From NCBI GenBank assembly GCA_016802835.1, contig JAEVHO010000001.1:1-60623 (forward strand): DNA of 60,623 nt. Reading direction: 5' to 3'. The stretch comes from Micromonospora sp. ATA32 (GTDB taxonomy: Bacteria; Actinomycetota; Actinomycetes; Mycobacteriales; Micromonosporaceae). The position numbers and the translations under genes were made by a program. The notes below the pieces were generated by a model. It did not search any database. It saw only the letters and a program-made list of their open reading frames with translations, and had not been told where the DNA came from. How positions within the stretch are numbered: the stretch's first letter is position 1; each line of letters begins with the position of its first letter. Of the stretch, positions 8,785 through 17,180 are shown one piece after another.

Positions 8785-10530
8785 ATGGGTGGAAAGAGTC
8801 GCGGCCGGGGCACGCGTAGACAAGGCACACCGGCTCGCCGATCCCCGGGCCGAGGCGGGACCCGCCAGGTGCTGCGCCTGCGCGGCCTGGGTGAGGTGTA
8901 CGACGCCGTGATCGCCGGCTGCGCCGACCTGGTGAAGGCTGCCGATGCCCTGGACGCCGAACTGTGGCTGGCAGTCAACGTGTGCGCCATCCGGGCCAAG
9001 GCGTCCGACGACGATGCGTTCTCCCGGGCGATGCTCGACCTGATTGACAAGGCCGAACGCGACGGGCGACCGCAGTGTCTGGTCCTGCTGCGCGCGATGG
9101 CGGCGGTCGGCCCGCTGGGGTCGGCCGAGCAGGCTCACCAGGCGGCGCTCCGCCTTATCGACCGGCCGGATACATCCGCCGACGCGGTAGTGTTGCCGGG
9201 TTGGCTCGACGATCTTGGTGTGACCGCCGTGGTCGGCGACTGTGCCATGTGGACCGAGGTCTTCGGCGAGTTCACTCAGGTGTACTGCGAGTATGTGCAC
9301 ACCGTCGGGGGCAGGCGGCACGGGCTGTTGTTCACCATTGACCCGGCCTTTCGTGGGGTGCTGAAGAAGATCGACGTGGTCGTCACGCCCGGGGAGATCG
9401 ACCGGGTGGCACCGGACATGGCCCGCGACGCGCGGCGTGACGGCGGACGATTCGAGCGGATCCCGCCCGCCGACGCCGCCGGGTTGCTACGGGCGGCGTT
9501 TCTCGCCTCGGCCGACGTGTCGCTGCCCCCACTGCGCACCGCGGCCCGTGACGAAGACGCATTGTACGCGCTGCTGCCCTTGGCCGTGCGCCGGGTGATG
9601 ACGATGCCGGACGGCGGGTCGGCCGTGCCCACGGGCGTTCACGTCGCCGAAGCATGGCCGCCCCAGCGGCGTCATGCGTTGGCCGAGGAGTTCCTCAAGG
9701 CGCACCCCGATGAGTGGGGTGACCCCGACCTGGCACGGATGTTCGTGGCACGCATCATCGACGCCAGCGTCGACGTGCTCGGGACCCGGCCGGATCGGAT
9801 CGGGCCCGCCGTTGTGGCCCGCTTGTTCGGCGAGGTGCTGCCCGCCACGTTGATCACCCCGCCCGCCCTGCTGGAGCAGGCGCAGCAGGTCGCCTACGCG
9901 TGGGTGCGGTGGCTCGCCGATTCCCGGGATCTGCCCCGCGCCGCCCGCAGGCAGGTACGCAAGGCCACGGCCGCTGTGCTCACCGCGTTCCCGGTGCTGT
10001 GCGGTGATCGACTGTTCAACCCGCTCGCGCCCTACATCGCAGATGTGTCCGGGGCCCATGCGGACGGGCCCACGTTGCAGGAGATCGTGAGCCGTCGTGC
10101 TTTCGCCGTCCCGCTGCCCGGCCATCGCGGCGACGGGATGATCGAGCTTCCCGAGCCCGCGAACGGCCTGCCCCCCGGGCGGACCCACGTCGACGGCCTC
10201 GACGCAGCCGATCCGAGTCACCGCGACGTGATCACCGCGATCGAGCAGTCCGCACACGGTACCGACACCCGCCGAATGCCCGCCTACGCCGCGGTGGTCG
10301 AGCAGCTGTGGCACGACCAACCGCCCGCCGCGTGGCAGACGGTCCGGCGACTACAGGCGGCCAGACTGCCCCGCCAGCAGATCATCGACCGGCTCGCGCG
10401 GGCCTGGCAGCGCTACGGCTCGGACGCCTCCGCCGGGCCGATACCGGGCTCCGTCACCGATCCCGGGTTCACCGAGAGTTACATTGGCGAATTGGATGCG
10501 CTTGGTGTTGCCACCCAGCGACGACGCTGA
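8785..10530 (+). CDS. Hypothetical 581-residue protein
   Basis: A long clean frame starting at ATG 8785 with a basic Arg/Gly-rich leader (MGGKSRGRGTRRQG), then a helical protein with no membrane segment, no Walker motif and no cluster of catalytic residues I can name. The C-terminal part has a recognisable helical region ending PRQQIIDRLARAWQ. Composition and codon use match the neighbours. It is divergent from the DUF6880-like gene, and the two may share one control region. I do not recognise the family. Confidence 0.75.
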   Translation: MGGKSRGRGTRRQGTPARRSPGRGGTRQVLRLRGLGEVYDAVIAGCADLVKAADALDAELWLAVNVCAIRAKASDDDAFSRAMLDLIDKAERDGRPQCLVLLRAMAAVGPLGSAEQAHQAALRLIDRPDTSADAVVLPGWLDDLGVTAVVGDCAMWTEVFGEFTQVYCEYVHTVGGRRHGLLFTIDPAFRGVLKKIDVVVTPGEIDRVAPDMARDARRDGGRFERIPPADAAGLLRAAFLASADVSLPPLRTAARDEDALYALLPLAVRRVMTMPDGGSAVPTGVHVAEAWPPQRRHALAEEFLKAHPDEWGDPDLARMFVARIIDASVDVLGTRPDRIGPAVVARLFGEVLPATLITPPALLEQAQQVAYAWVRWLADSRDLPRAARRQVRKATAAVLTAFPVLCGDRLFNPLAPYIADVSGAHADGPTLQEIVSRRAFAVPLPGHRGDGMIELPEPANGLPPGRTHVDGLDAADPSHRDVITAIEQSAHGTDTRRMPAYAAVVEQLWHDQPPAAWQTVRRLQAARLPRQQIIDRLARAWQRYGSDASAGPIPGSVTDPGFTESYIGELDALGVATQRRR

Positions 10531-10572
10531 CCGGCCGATCAAAGGTTGAACTCACCCCACCGCGTGCCGCCG

Positions 10573-10896
10573 ATGAAACACCGCGCAATCGACCTGACCA
10601 CTGGGAGGCCGACAGACACGACGGTCACGCTGGCACCGTTGGTTCAGGCCGCGATGAAGGACTTGAACCTACTGGTCAACCACGCCAACGGCCTGGCCGG
10701 CTCGCACGACGAAGGGCTGGCCATCCAGACGCTCACCGAGCCCGTACGCCACGGGCATCGCTTCGTGGTGGAAGACCTGTGCGCCTGGGCCGCAGCCAAC
10801 GAATTCACCGGCAGCGAGGTGGGAAGAATGCGCCGAAGTCGCAGAATCCGCGCTACTCCGCGTCGGGAGCGCCGAGCTGGCTGCGGCGGCGGATGA
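10573..10896 (+). CDS. Small hypothetical protein, probably 3'-damaged
   Basis: ATG at 10573 opens MKHRAIDLTTGRPTDTTVTL and gives 107 residues. The first 80 look like a soluble helical protein; the last 25 turn into an Arg-rich tail (RRSRRIRATPRRERRAG) that overlaps the end of the sigma-factor gene on the other strand. In the next frame the same place reads EECAEVAESALLRVG, a more natural continuation, so a frame break near 10830 is likely. Function unknown. Confidence 0.45.
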   Translation: MKHRAIDLTTGRPTDTTVTLAPLVQAAMKDLNLLVNHANGLAGSHDEGLAIQTLTEPVRHGHRFVVEDLCAWAAANEFTGSEVGRMRRSRRIRATPRRERRAGCGGG

Positions 10897-12119
10897 GGTA
10901 GGCGGACTCGGCGGTGTTGCCGGCGAGTCCGATGGCGAGGTCGTAGGCCTCGCGGGCCTCCTCGCTGCGGCCCAAGCGGCGCAGCATCTCCGCGCGGGTC
11001 GCATGGAAGGCGTGATAGCCCTCGAGCGGCAGGCGGTCGACCAACGCGAGCGCTACGTCGGGTCCGTCGAGCTCGGCGACGGCGACCGCGCGGTTGAGAG
11101 CGACCACAGGCGAGGGATCGATACGCATGAGCCGGTCGTAGAGGGCGACGACCTGCGACCAGTCGGTGTTGCGTGCGTCGCGGGCGTCGGTATGGACGGC
11201 GTTGATCGCAGCGAGCAGCTGGTAACGGCCCGGGGCCGGACCGCCGGCGGCCACCGCGGCGAGGCGCTCGCGCACCAGACGGTGGCCCTCCTCGATCAGG
11301 TCGCGGTCCCAGGCGCCGCGGTCCTGCTCGTTGAGAGTGACGAGCTCGCCCGTTGCCGAGATCCGGGCGGGACGGCGGGCCTCGGTCAGCAGCATGAGCG
11401 CCAGCAGTCCCGATACCTCGCCACCCCCACCTCGGAGGTCCGGCAGCAGTTCGTGCACCAGGCGGGTGAGCCGGATCGCCTCAGTGGTGAGGTCGTGGCG
11501 GACGGGCTCCGTCTCGGCTCCGGTAGCGAGGTAGCCCTCGTTGAAAACCAGGAACAGCACGGTGAGGACGCCGCCGAGCCGCGCAGGCAGCTCTGCCGCG
11601 GTCGGGACCCGGTAAGGGATGCCGGCAGCCTTGATCTTGGCCTTCGCGCGGGTGATGCGCTGGCCCACCGTAGCTTCGTGGACCAGGAAAGCGCGAGCGA
11701 TCTCGGGGACGGTCAGCCCGCCTACCATCCGGAGCGTCAGCGCGATCCGTGCCTCCGGCGAGAGCGCCGGATGGCAGCAGGTGAAGATCAGCCGGAGCCG
11801 GTCGTCGTCGATAGCGCCCAGCGGCTCGGGGGGATCGTCGTCGAACAGCAACTGAGCCTCCTGGTGCTTCTCGTCGCGGCCCGACTCCCGGCGGAGGCGA
11901 TCGATAGCCTTGCGGGTGGCGGTGGTAGTGAGCCACGCGCCCGGGTTCGGGGGGGACGCCGTCGTGGGACCAACGTTCGACGGCGGTCGCGAACGCCTCG
12001 GCGGCGGCGTCCTCCGCGGCGTCGAGGTCGCCGAAGCGCCGGGCCAGGGTGGCGACCACCCGGGCCCACTCCCCGCGGTGAGCCTGGGCGATCGCCTCCG
12101 CGACGGCGAGCTCGGTCAC
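10853..12119 (-). CDS. ECF42-type RNA polymerase sigma factor, frameshifted
   Basis: Start GTG at 12119 gives sigma region 2 (AQAHRGEWARVVATLARRFG). The frame then breaks at a run of seven G on the plus strand (11949-11955). Removing one base joins VPPNPGAWLTTTATRKAIDR to the second frame, which continues through LRLIFTCCHPALSPEARIAL, region 4 (GGLTVPEIARAFLVHEATV) and the long C-terminal DUF6596/TPR-like extension typical of ECF42 sigma factors. The start codon overlaps the stop of the YCII gene upstream, so translation is coupled. ECF42 genes are known to sit beside DGPF/YCII genes, as here. A sequencing indel is the simplest explanation for the break. Confidence 0.85.
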
Positions 12120-12502
12120 GACTCGAGCAGCGCCTTGAAGGACTTCTCGGTCTGGAAGGGCCGCACCTCGACCTTGCCGCGGCAGGCCTTCGAGCCCTCC
12201 GCGGCGAGCCGCAGCGCGACGTCCAGGTCGTGAGCCTCGATGATCCAGAAACCGCCGATGTACTCCTTGGACTCCAGGTACGGCCCGTCCGTGAACACCG
12301 GCTCGTCGCCCTGACCGTCAACGACCGTGGCGGTGGTGGCCTGCTCCAGCCCGTCGGCGAAGACGAAGTAGCCCTCGGCCGCGAGCTTCTCGTTGAACGC
12401 CCCGGTGTCCTTGAACGCCTGGAGCATGTCCTCCTTGGTGGGGTAGTCGCCGAACTCGTTGCGCTCGGCGGGTCCGTAGACGGACAGCAGGTATCTGGGC
12501 AT
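12116..12502 (-). CDS. YCII/DGPF-domain protein
   Basis: With ATG at 12502 behind AAGGAG the product is 128 residues and starts with the family pattern MPRYLLSVYGPAERNEFG. It has the diagnostic FTDGPYLESKEYIGGFWIIE segment (DGP box) of YCII-related DGPF proteins. These small proteins accompany ECF42 sigma factors; their biochemical role is unsettled. The gene ends inside the start codon of the sigma gene. Confidence 0.9.
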   Translation of the reverse strand: MPRYLLSVYGPAERNEFGDYPTKEDMLQAFKDTGAFNEKLAAEGYFVFADGLEQATTATVVDGQGDEPVFTDGPYLESKEYIGGFWIIEAHDLDVALRLAAEGSKACRGKVEVRPFQTEKSFKALLES

Positions 12503-12522
12503 CTCAGAATCTCCTTGGTCGC

Positions 12523-12882
12523 TCAGCGCGCGAGCCACTCGTCGACGCTCGGGTCGGGCATGAACTCGCGGACCTCCTGCGCACACCGGCACGCGACTGC
12601 GATCTTGGCGGCCCACTCGATGGCGTCGGCCCGAGTGGGGACGTCGATGACCGCGAAGCCGCCGACCTGTTCCTTGGTCTCGGGGTAGGGGCCGTCGGTG
12701 ACCGTCCCGTCGACGGCGACGAGCGTGGTCGTCTCATCGTCGGCGATCCCTCCGCCGAAGACGAAGGCCCTGGCGTCCTTGGCCTCCTGGATCACCGCAT
12801 GGGCCGCCTTGGCCACGTCGGGCAGGTCCTCCTCGGGGAAGGTCATCCACCCCCGGTCGAACGAGATCAGGTATCGCGCCAT
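12523..12882 (-). CDS. YCII/DGPF-domain protein, second copy
   Basis: The 119-residue product starts at ATG 12882 behind AAGGAG and reads MARYLISFDRGWMTFPEEDL, with the DGP box VTDGPYPETKEQVGGFAVID. It is a diverged paralogue of the next gene and is the first gene of a three-gene operon (YCII, YCII, ECF42 sigma). Two DGPF proteins per ECF42 locus is a common arrangement. Confidence 0.9.
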   Translation of the reverse strand: MARYLISFDRGWMTFPEEDLPDVAKAAHAVIQEAKDARAFVFGGGIADDETTTLVAVDGTVTDGPYPETKEQVGGFAVIDVPTRADAIEWAAKIAVACRCAQEVREFMPDPSVDEWLAR

Positions 12883-13250
12883 CTCTGACTCCTTGATCCG
12901 GCGGCCACGGTGGCCGCCTCTCACCCTTGCTACGAACGGCTCCGCCTCGATCCGACACCGTCACGGACACTTCTTTCAAGGAGTTCGCGTGTGCAATCTG
13001 TCGAGCGTCGCCGATCCAAGATCATGACAGACAGCGCTGACACCGCTTGGTCGTAGTACTCCAGGGTCACGGGCACCGTCTTCGGCTCCCGCAGCCTGAC
13101 CGGTGTCGTCCGACGTTTCGTGTCCATGCGATCTCAACGATCGTCGGCGCCGACAGCTATCGACGGACAGTTCTGCGGTTGGGGTGCGTCTGGGTCCGCG
13201 TCAGGGGTGCGTTTGGGAGCACGCAGGCGGTTCGCGTACTCCCACGTAAG
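12883..13250. other. Intergenic flank of the prophage
   Basis: No gene I can support. A 65-codon minus-strand frame (12930-13127, MDTKRRTTPVRLREPKTVPV) has fair composition but no ribosome site and no recognised family. The region lies between the host operon's promoter side and the attachment site. Confidence 0.4.
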
Positions 13251-13295
13251 TGGGGCGGGCGGGACTCGAACCCGCGACCGAGGGATTATGAGTCC
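13251..13295 (-). other. attL core: 3' half of a CAT-anticodon tRNA
   Basis: Read on the minus strand this contains the anticodon loop CTCATAA, the T arm GCGGG-TTCGAGT-CCCGC and the acceptor strand CCGCCCC plus A. The 5' half (D arm, 5' acceptor strand) is absent: the bases to the right do not fold into a tRNA. A bare 3' half next to an integrase gene is the expected left attachment core of an element that integrates into a tRNA 3' end. The complete tRNA should be restored at the other end, outside this window. CAT could be elongator Met or Ile2. Confidence 0.75.
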
Positions 13296-13440
13296 AGCAC
13301 TGCACTATGCGGTGACCTGCGGAGCAGCCGGTTTACCTGCGGGAACGCCTTACGATCATGGACGGGATCGCGCGCAATCGCACGCGACTTCACGGCATCG
13401 GTGCACCCATCGGTGCACCGGAACCGCTACCGTGCTCGGC

Positions 13441-14748
13441 ATGGCGTCGATCGAGCAGACCTCCACCGGCTTCGCCGTGAAGTGGCGCATCGGGGGCAAG
13501 CGGAGCGGCGCCCCGCAAACCCTGTCCTTCCGCATCCCGCCCGGGCAGAAGCCCACCGCCACCCGCAAGCTCGCCGAAGCGGCCAAGCAGCTCGCCGAGT
13601 CCCGAGCCCACAACATCACCCGCGACGAGGTCCGGGCCGCCGTCATCGGCGACACTCCCTCCGCCCCGGTCGGTGTCCCCACCTTCGAGCAGTGGGTCGA
13701 CACGTACCTGGAGAAGCGGGCACTCACGGGCGAGGTCCAGCCGGACACGCTCGAACGCTACGCCACGATCCTGCGCAAGCGCGCCGTGCCGTACCTCGGC
13801 GCCCGCTATGTCGTCGACGATCAGATGACACCCGACCTCATCAAGGACTGGGTGGCGTGGATGACCACCACCGGGCGCACCCCGCACGGCAAGCCGCTGC
13901 ACCCGGAAACTATCCGGCGAGCGCACGCCATCCTGCACGGCTGCCTCGGCGCGGCCGTCCCTCGCTACCTCTCAGCGAACCCGGCCGCCCGGCCGGCGGG
14001 CGCCCGTAAGCACATCTCCGGGCTGCCGAAGGCGACCCCGTTCCACGGCGTCTTCCTGGAGCCGTGGGAGCTCGGCACGATCCAGGCCAACTGCTCCGAG
14101 GCGGTCCACGACCTGGTGTACGTGGACGTGCGCACCGGGCTGCGGCTCGGGGAGATCCTCGTGCTGCGGCCGGACGACGTCGTGCCTGACGGGAAACGGC
14201 CGCACATCAAGGTGACCCGCGCGTTGAAGGACAACGGCGAGATCGGGCCGCCGAAGTCGGCGAAGTCGCACCGGGACGTGACCATCTCGGAGGAGGTCGC
14301 GGAGGTGCTGGTGGCCCGCATGGCGGGGAAGCGCCGCGGTCAGCTGTTGTTCCCGGCGCCGAAGGGCGGCCTGTGGAACGAGAACAACCTGCGACAGCGG
14401 CACTGGCTGCCCGCGGTCGCCGCTTCCCAGCGGTGCGAGGAGCACCCGCCGGAGCTGCCGCCGAAGCCTGCTCGGGGTCCGCGCCGCAAGCTCAGGGTAG
14501 ACGAGGTGTCAACCTGCATGTGCGCTGGCCGGGTGAAGCGGACCCCCCGGTTCCACGACCTGCGGCACACGCACGTCAGCCTGCTGGTGGAGGCGGGCTG
14601 GTCGCCCAAGCGGGTGCAACTTCGGGTGGGGCACGCCAACTACCAGATCACGATGGACATCTACGGGCACCTGTGGGAGGGCGACGACTCGGACCGCCTC
14701 GACAGTGTGGAGAAGCTGCTACTGATGGCGGCCGACGAGCGGGCCTAG
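13441..14748 (+). CDS. int: Phage tyrosine integrase
   Basis: The 435-residue protein is a tyrosine recombinase. It has an N-terminal arm-binding part, a core-binding domain (residues 80-180, TFEQWVDTYLEKRAL) and a catalytic domain with the box I arginine in RTGLRLGEILVL (about R235), the HxxR box in FHDLRHTHVSLL (about H373/R376), the box II histidine in VGHANYQ and the nucleophile in MDIYGHLW (about Y408). A Cys-bearing insert (CEEHPPEL to STCMCAGRVKR) may bind zinc. ATG at 13441 is 146 bases from the attachment core. The gene ends in a TAG shared with the stop of the convergent repressor gene. Confidence 0.95.
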   Translation: MASIEQTSTGFAVKWRIGGKRSGAPQTLSFRIPPGQKPTATRKLAEAAKQLAESRAHNITRDEVRAAVIGDTPSAPVGVPTFEQWVDTYLEKRALTGEVQPDTLERYATILRKRAVPYLGARYVVDDQMTPDLIKDWVAWMTTTGRTPHGKPLHPETIRRAHAILHGCLGAAVPRYLSANPAARPAGARKHISGLPKATPFHGVFLEPWELGTIQANCSEAVHDLVYVDVRTGLRLGEILVLRPDDVVPDGKRPHIKVTRALKDNGEIGPPKSAKSHRDVTISEEVAEVLVARMAGKRRGQLLFPAPKGGLWNENNLRQRHWLPAVAASQRCEEHPPELPPKPARGPRRKLRVDEVSTCMCAGRVKRTPRFHDLRHTHVSLLVEAGWSPKRVQLRVGHANYQITMDIYGHLWEGDDSDRLDSVEKLLLMAADERA

Positions 14749-15179
14749 CCGGCTGCGTTTCGCCTGCTTTCGGCTTGGTCGGCGGCGCGGATGGCCACGA
14801 GCTGTTCCAGTTGGGCGGCGGCTGTCGCCCGCAGCAAGGGTGATCGGTTCTCGTTGTCGCGGATGGACTTGTAGAGGGCTTCGGCGGCGGCGTACTGGGT
14901 GTCGCTGAGGCGGGGCGCTGATCGGCCCGGTGGGGCTTCCTCTGGGTTGTGCCCGTTGAGGATGGCGGCGATACTGCCCGGCCTCCAGCCGAGTGCGCGC
15001 TCGATGCTGCCGTAGGTGTAGTCCTCTGTGTCGCGTTCCCCGCGTTCGACGGCGCTCCACGTGTTGCGGTTGATGCCGGCTGCGCGCGCCGCGGTGCTGA
15101 TGCTCATGCGCAGCTCCGTGCGGCGTGCCTTGATCTTCTCTCCGAGCATGCGGCGGTCTCGCTCCCCAGCAGTAACCAC
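14745..15179 (-). CDS. XRE-family repressor-like regulator
   Basis: 144 residues from GTG 15179 (ATG 15149 is an alternative). A helix-turn-helix of the XRE type lies near residues 22-60 (LRMSISTAARAAGINRNTWS), followed by a helical C-terminal part. It is the only leftward gene in the lysogeny region, divergent from a cro-like gene and separated by repeated operator-like motifs, so it is the likely lysogenic repressor. Its stop overlaps the integrase stop, so the two genes are exactly back to back. Confidence 0.8.
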   Translation of the reverse strand: MVTAGERDRRMLGEKIKARRTELRMSISTAARAAGINRNTWSAVERGERDTEDYTYGSIERALGWRPGSIAAILNGHNPEEAPPGRSAPRLSDTQYAAAEALYKSIRDNENRSPLLRATAAAQLEQLVAIRAADQAESRRNAAG

Positions 15180-15320
15180 ACATCGACTCTCGCACGTTTA
15201 AAGCTGCTACAAGTAGCCACGGGTTGCCCGATCGACCACCATGCGTCATCTTCGTGCATCTTTTGGCAGGTGGCAAACCTCGTGTTGCTACAAGCTGCTT
15301 AAAGCTGCTACTTTGATGGC
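15180..15320. promoter_or_regulatory. Divergent control region with repeated operator motifs
   Basis: The gap between the two regulators holds a perfect inverted repeat GCTAC-AA-GTAGC (15206-15217), embedded in TAAAGCTGCTACAAG. The same words recur beside the rightward gene: GTTGCTACAAGCTGC (15284-15298) and AAAGCTGCTAC (15301-15311). The element AAAGCTGCTAC thus occurs on both sides of the gap, about 100 bases apart. Such spacing suits cooperative repressor binding over two divergent promoters. Promoter boxes themselves are not clear. Confidence 0.6.
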
Positions 15321-15566
15321 ATGGCTCACCAACACGCGAGCCCCGAGATCGACGGTCATCGCATCCGGGAGCTGCGCAAACAGTCCGGGCTCTCCGTCAC
15401 CGCCCTCGCCGCCCGCATCGGCATCACTCCCCAGTACCTCAGCCAGATCGAGCGCGGCCACCGCCCCACGGTCAGCCCCAGCACCTTCAACAGGATCGTC
15501 GACGCGATGGGCGTGGAGAACCACACGACCCTGCGGCGCGCCACCGAACTGGCGGACGTCGCATGA
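15321..15566 (+). CDS. Cro-like XRE regulator
   Basis: 81 residues, essentially one XRE helix-turn-helix (RIRELRKQSGLSVTALAARI, then GITPQYLSQIERGHRPTVSP). It is the first rightward gene after the operator region, as expected for a Cro-type switch or early regulator. Its stop overlaps the next start (ATGA). Confidence 0.8.
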   Translation: MAHQHASPEIDGHRIRELRKQSGLSVTALAARIGITPQYLSQIERGHRPTVSPSTFNRIVDAMGVENHTTLRRATELADVA

Positions 15567-15871
15567 CCGCCCCCCAACCGTCCGCGGACTTCGCCGACTA
15601 CCTGGTCATCCCCATCGCCGAGGTCGTCAAGCGCACCCCCTGGTCCGAGCGGTCCCTGCTCGAAGACTGCCGTGCCGGCGTGATCGACCACATCAACCGC
15701 AAGGGAACCATCGGCTTCACCCACGAGCAGCTCGACGCGCTGCTGGCCCGCTACACCCGCAAGGGCGCCGGTGAGGAGCCGTCGGCGGCGGAGCGGGAGG
15801 AAGACGAACTCGCCCAGGCGCGTGCCTACAACGCGCAGATGCAGGCTCGCGGCGGAAGGCGGGCGGCATGA
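15563..15871 (+). CDS. Helix-turn-helix protein, possible excisionase
   Basis: 102 residues. Residues 14-65 (YLVIPIAEVVKRTPWSERSL, then IDHINRKGTIGFTHEQLDAL) have the shape of a MerR/excisionase-type winged helix-turn-helix, followed by a basic-acidic helical tail. Position directly after the cro-like gene suggests an early regulatory or excision role. The specific assignment as excisionase is inference. Confidence 0.6.
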   Translation: MTAPQPSADFADYLVIPIAEVVKRTPWSERSLLEDCRAGVIDHINRKGTIGFTHEQLDALLARYTRKGAGEEPSAAEREEDELAQARAYNAQMQARGGRRAA

Positions 15872-16362
15872 CCCGCCGCACCCTGCGCATCGCGGCCGTC
15901 GTGGACTACTGGCAGACCGCCGCACCGGCGGTCTTCCCGAACCTGCACTCCGCTGCGATCGGGTGGGGGGAGCCGTTCTGTTTCCGCTGCGGGTGGCTCG
16001 CCCCCGTACCGGCGGACTGCGACGACGACCTGTGGGTCGTCGCGCGGAGCTGGCTGGAGCTGGCGCACCTGCACAACCACGCGGCCGGCGGATCTGGCGA
16101 CCCGTCGAATGTCGTGCCGCTCTGCGCCCTGTGCCACCGGGCGATGCCGCCGTCGATGAACGGCAACGACCGGGCGATCGCCTGGGTCAACGCCCTGGGG
16201 CTGGTCGGCTGCGACCCGTGGTGGCAGTTGGCGACCGATGCGGGGTGGGGCGGTGACGAGTTCCGGCCCTACCCGGGTTGGGACGAGTTCTTCGCCTACC
16301 AACTGCACGTCCAGGAGGTCGTGCGGCGTCGCGCCCGCGCCACCGCCTCCTCTACTGGCTGA
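15868..16362 (+). CDS. HNH-type endonuclease
   Basis: 164 residues with the HNH pattern: CysxxCys (FCFRCGWLAP), then WLELAHLHNHAAGGSGDPSN (His-Leu-His, Asn), then VPLCALCHRAMP carrying the second Cys pair and His. The layout suits a zinc-stabilised HNH nuclease domain. It overlaps the preceding gene by ATGA. Whether it is a homing nuclease or serves the phage is not visible. Confidence 0.7.
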   Translation: MTRRTLRIAAVVDYWQTAAPAVFPNLHSAAIGWGEPFCFRCGWLAPVPADCDDDLWVVARSWLELAHLHNHAAGGSGDPSNVVPLCALCHRAMPPSMNGNDRAIAWVNALGLVGCDPWWQLATDAGWGGDEFRPYPGWDEFFAYQLHVQEVVRRRARATASSTG

Positions 16363-16453
16363 CCCTTCCGGCGCCGATCCGGCCCCGGAAACGACCAGCG
16401 CTCCGCATCCCGGCAAGGACGTAGCGGAGCGCCAGACAGAAAGAAGGTACCCG

Positions 16454-16732
16454 ATGAGCGGGACCACCAACCTCATCGACCTGAGCTGCAGCACCGGCGA
16501 CGGCGGGCCGCAGATGCCCCAGCCGACGCCGGACAACCCGTTCCCCGCCCCGTGGCCGGGCGGCCCGACGTACGACGAGTTCCACCTACTCGGTGAGGTG
16601 GTGGCCCGCTTCGAGTTGCAGGGCCAGCTGCCGCCGGAGTCGGTGCCGAAGGACATCGAGGGCGCCGTGGCGGCGTGCCGTCAACTGCTGCGGGCGCTCG
16701 GCATGCGGCCGGTGTCGGCGGTGGCGGCGTGA
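16454..16732 (+). CDS. Small hypothetical phage protein
   Basis: 92 residues from ATG 16454, preceded by an AGAAAGAAGG ribosome site. Pro-rich N-terminus, then a helical part (HLLGEVVARFELQGQLPPES). No family recognised. It opens a tight run of four genes linked by GTGA overlaps. Confidence 0.6.
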   Translation: MSGTTNLIDLSCSTGDGGPQMPQPTPDNPFPAPWPGGPTYDEFHLLGEVVARFELQGQLPPESVPKDIEGAVAACRQLLRALGMRPVSAVAA

Positions 16733-17013
16733 GCGCGCCGACGCTGCCCGCAGAGCGGCTGCTGCCGTCTCCGACAGACCCGGCGTGGTCCGACCCGTCC
16801 ACAGTCACCGCGATCACCTACTGGTCCGACACAGTCAACCCCGCCGCGCACACGCTGGCGCACCCGCAGCCGGTGCAGGGCTGCCCGGGATGCCCGCCGG
16901 CCGCCGCGTGCGGCTGGTGCGGCCTGCCGCCGGGGCTGTGCGCCGACCTGGCGGGGCACCGCCGGGTGGCGACCTCCGGCGAGGCGTCGCTGCTTGTCGG
17001 GGTGTCGCGGTGA
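16729..17013 (+). CDS. Small Cys-rich hypothetical protein
   Basis: 94 residues from GTG 16729, overlapping the previous stop. The centre has closely spaced cysteines (GCPGCPPAAACGWCGLPPGL) that could hold a zinc ion. Unknown function. Confidence 0.6.
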   Translation: MSAPTLPAERLLPSPTDPAWSDPSTVTAITYWSDTVNPAAHTLAHPQPVQGCPGCPPAAACGWCGLPPGLCADLAGHRRVATSGEASLLVGVSR

Positions 17014-17180
17014 GCGCGAACTGGCGTGACCAGGTGCCGTCCTGGACGGAGACGGAGCAGCGCGCCACCGACGAGGGTGAGGCGCAGCGTGACCGAGTCC
17101 TGGACGTGCTGCTGCTCGTGACCGTCGTCGTGCTGCTGCTGACCGGCGCGATCGCAGTCCTGCGCGGTGATCTGTCGTGA
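17010..17180 (+). CDS. Small single-pass membrane protein
   Basis: 56 residues from GTG 17010. A soluble N-terminal half (VSANWRDQVPSWTETEQRAT) is followed by one clear transmembrane helix (VLLLVTVVVLLLTGAIAVL). Overlaps both neighbours by GTGA. Function unknown. Confidence 0.6.
   Translation: MSANWRDQVPSWTETEQRATDEGEAQRDRVLDVLLLVTVVVLLLTGAIAVLRGDLS

Noticed and set aside
11003-12688. 561-residue plus-strand frame opposite the sigma factor operon
   Set aside because: Antisense shadow; the minus-strand genes have clear families and ribosome sites.
12930-13127. 65-codon minus-strand gene
   Set aside because: No ribosome site and no recognised family; kept only as a remark on the intergenic stretch.
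13251-13340. Complete tRNA gene
   Set aside because: Only the 3' half matches; the bases where the D arm and 5' acceptor strand should be do not pair.
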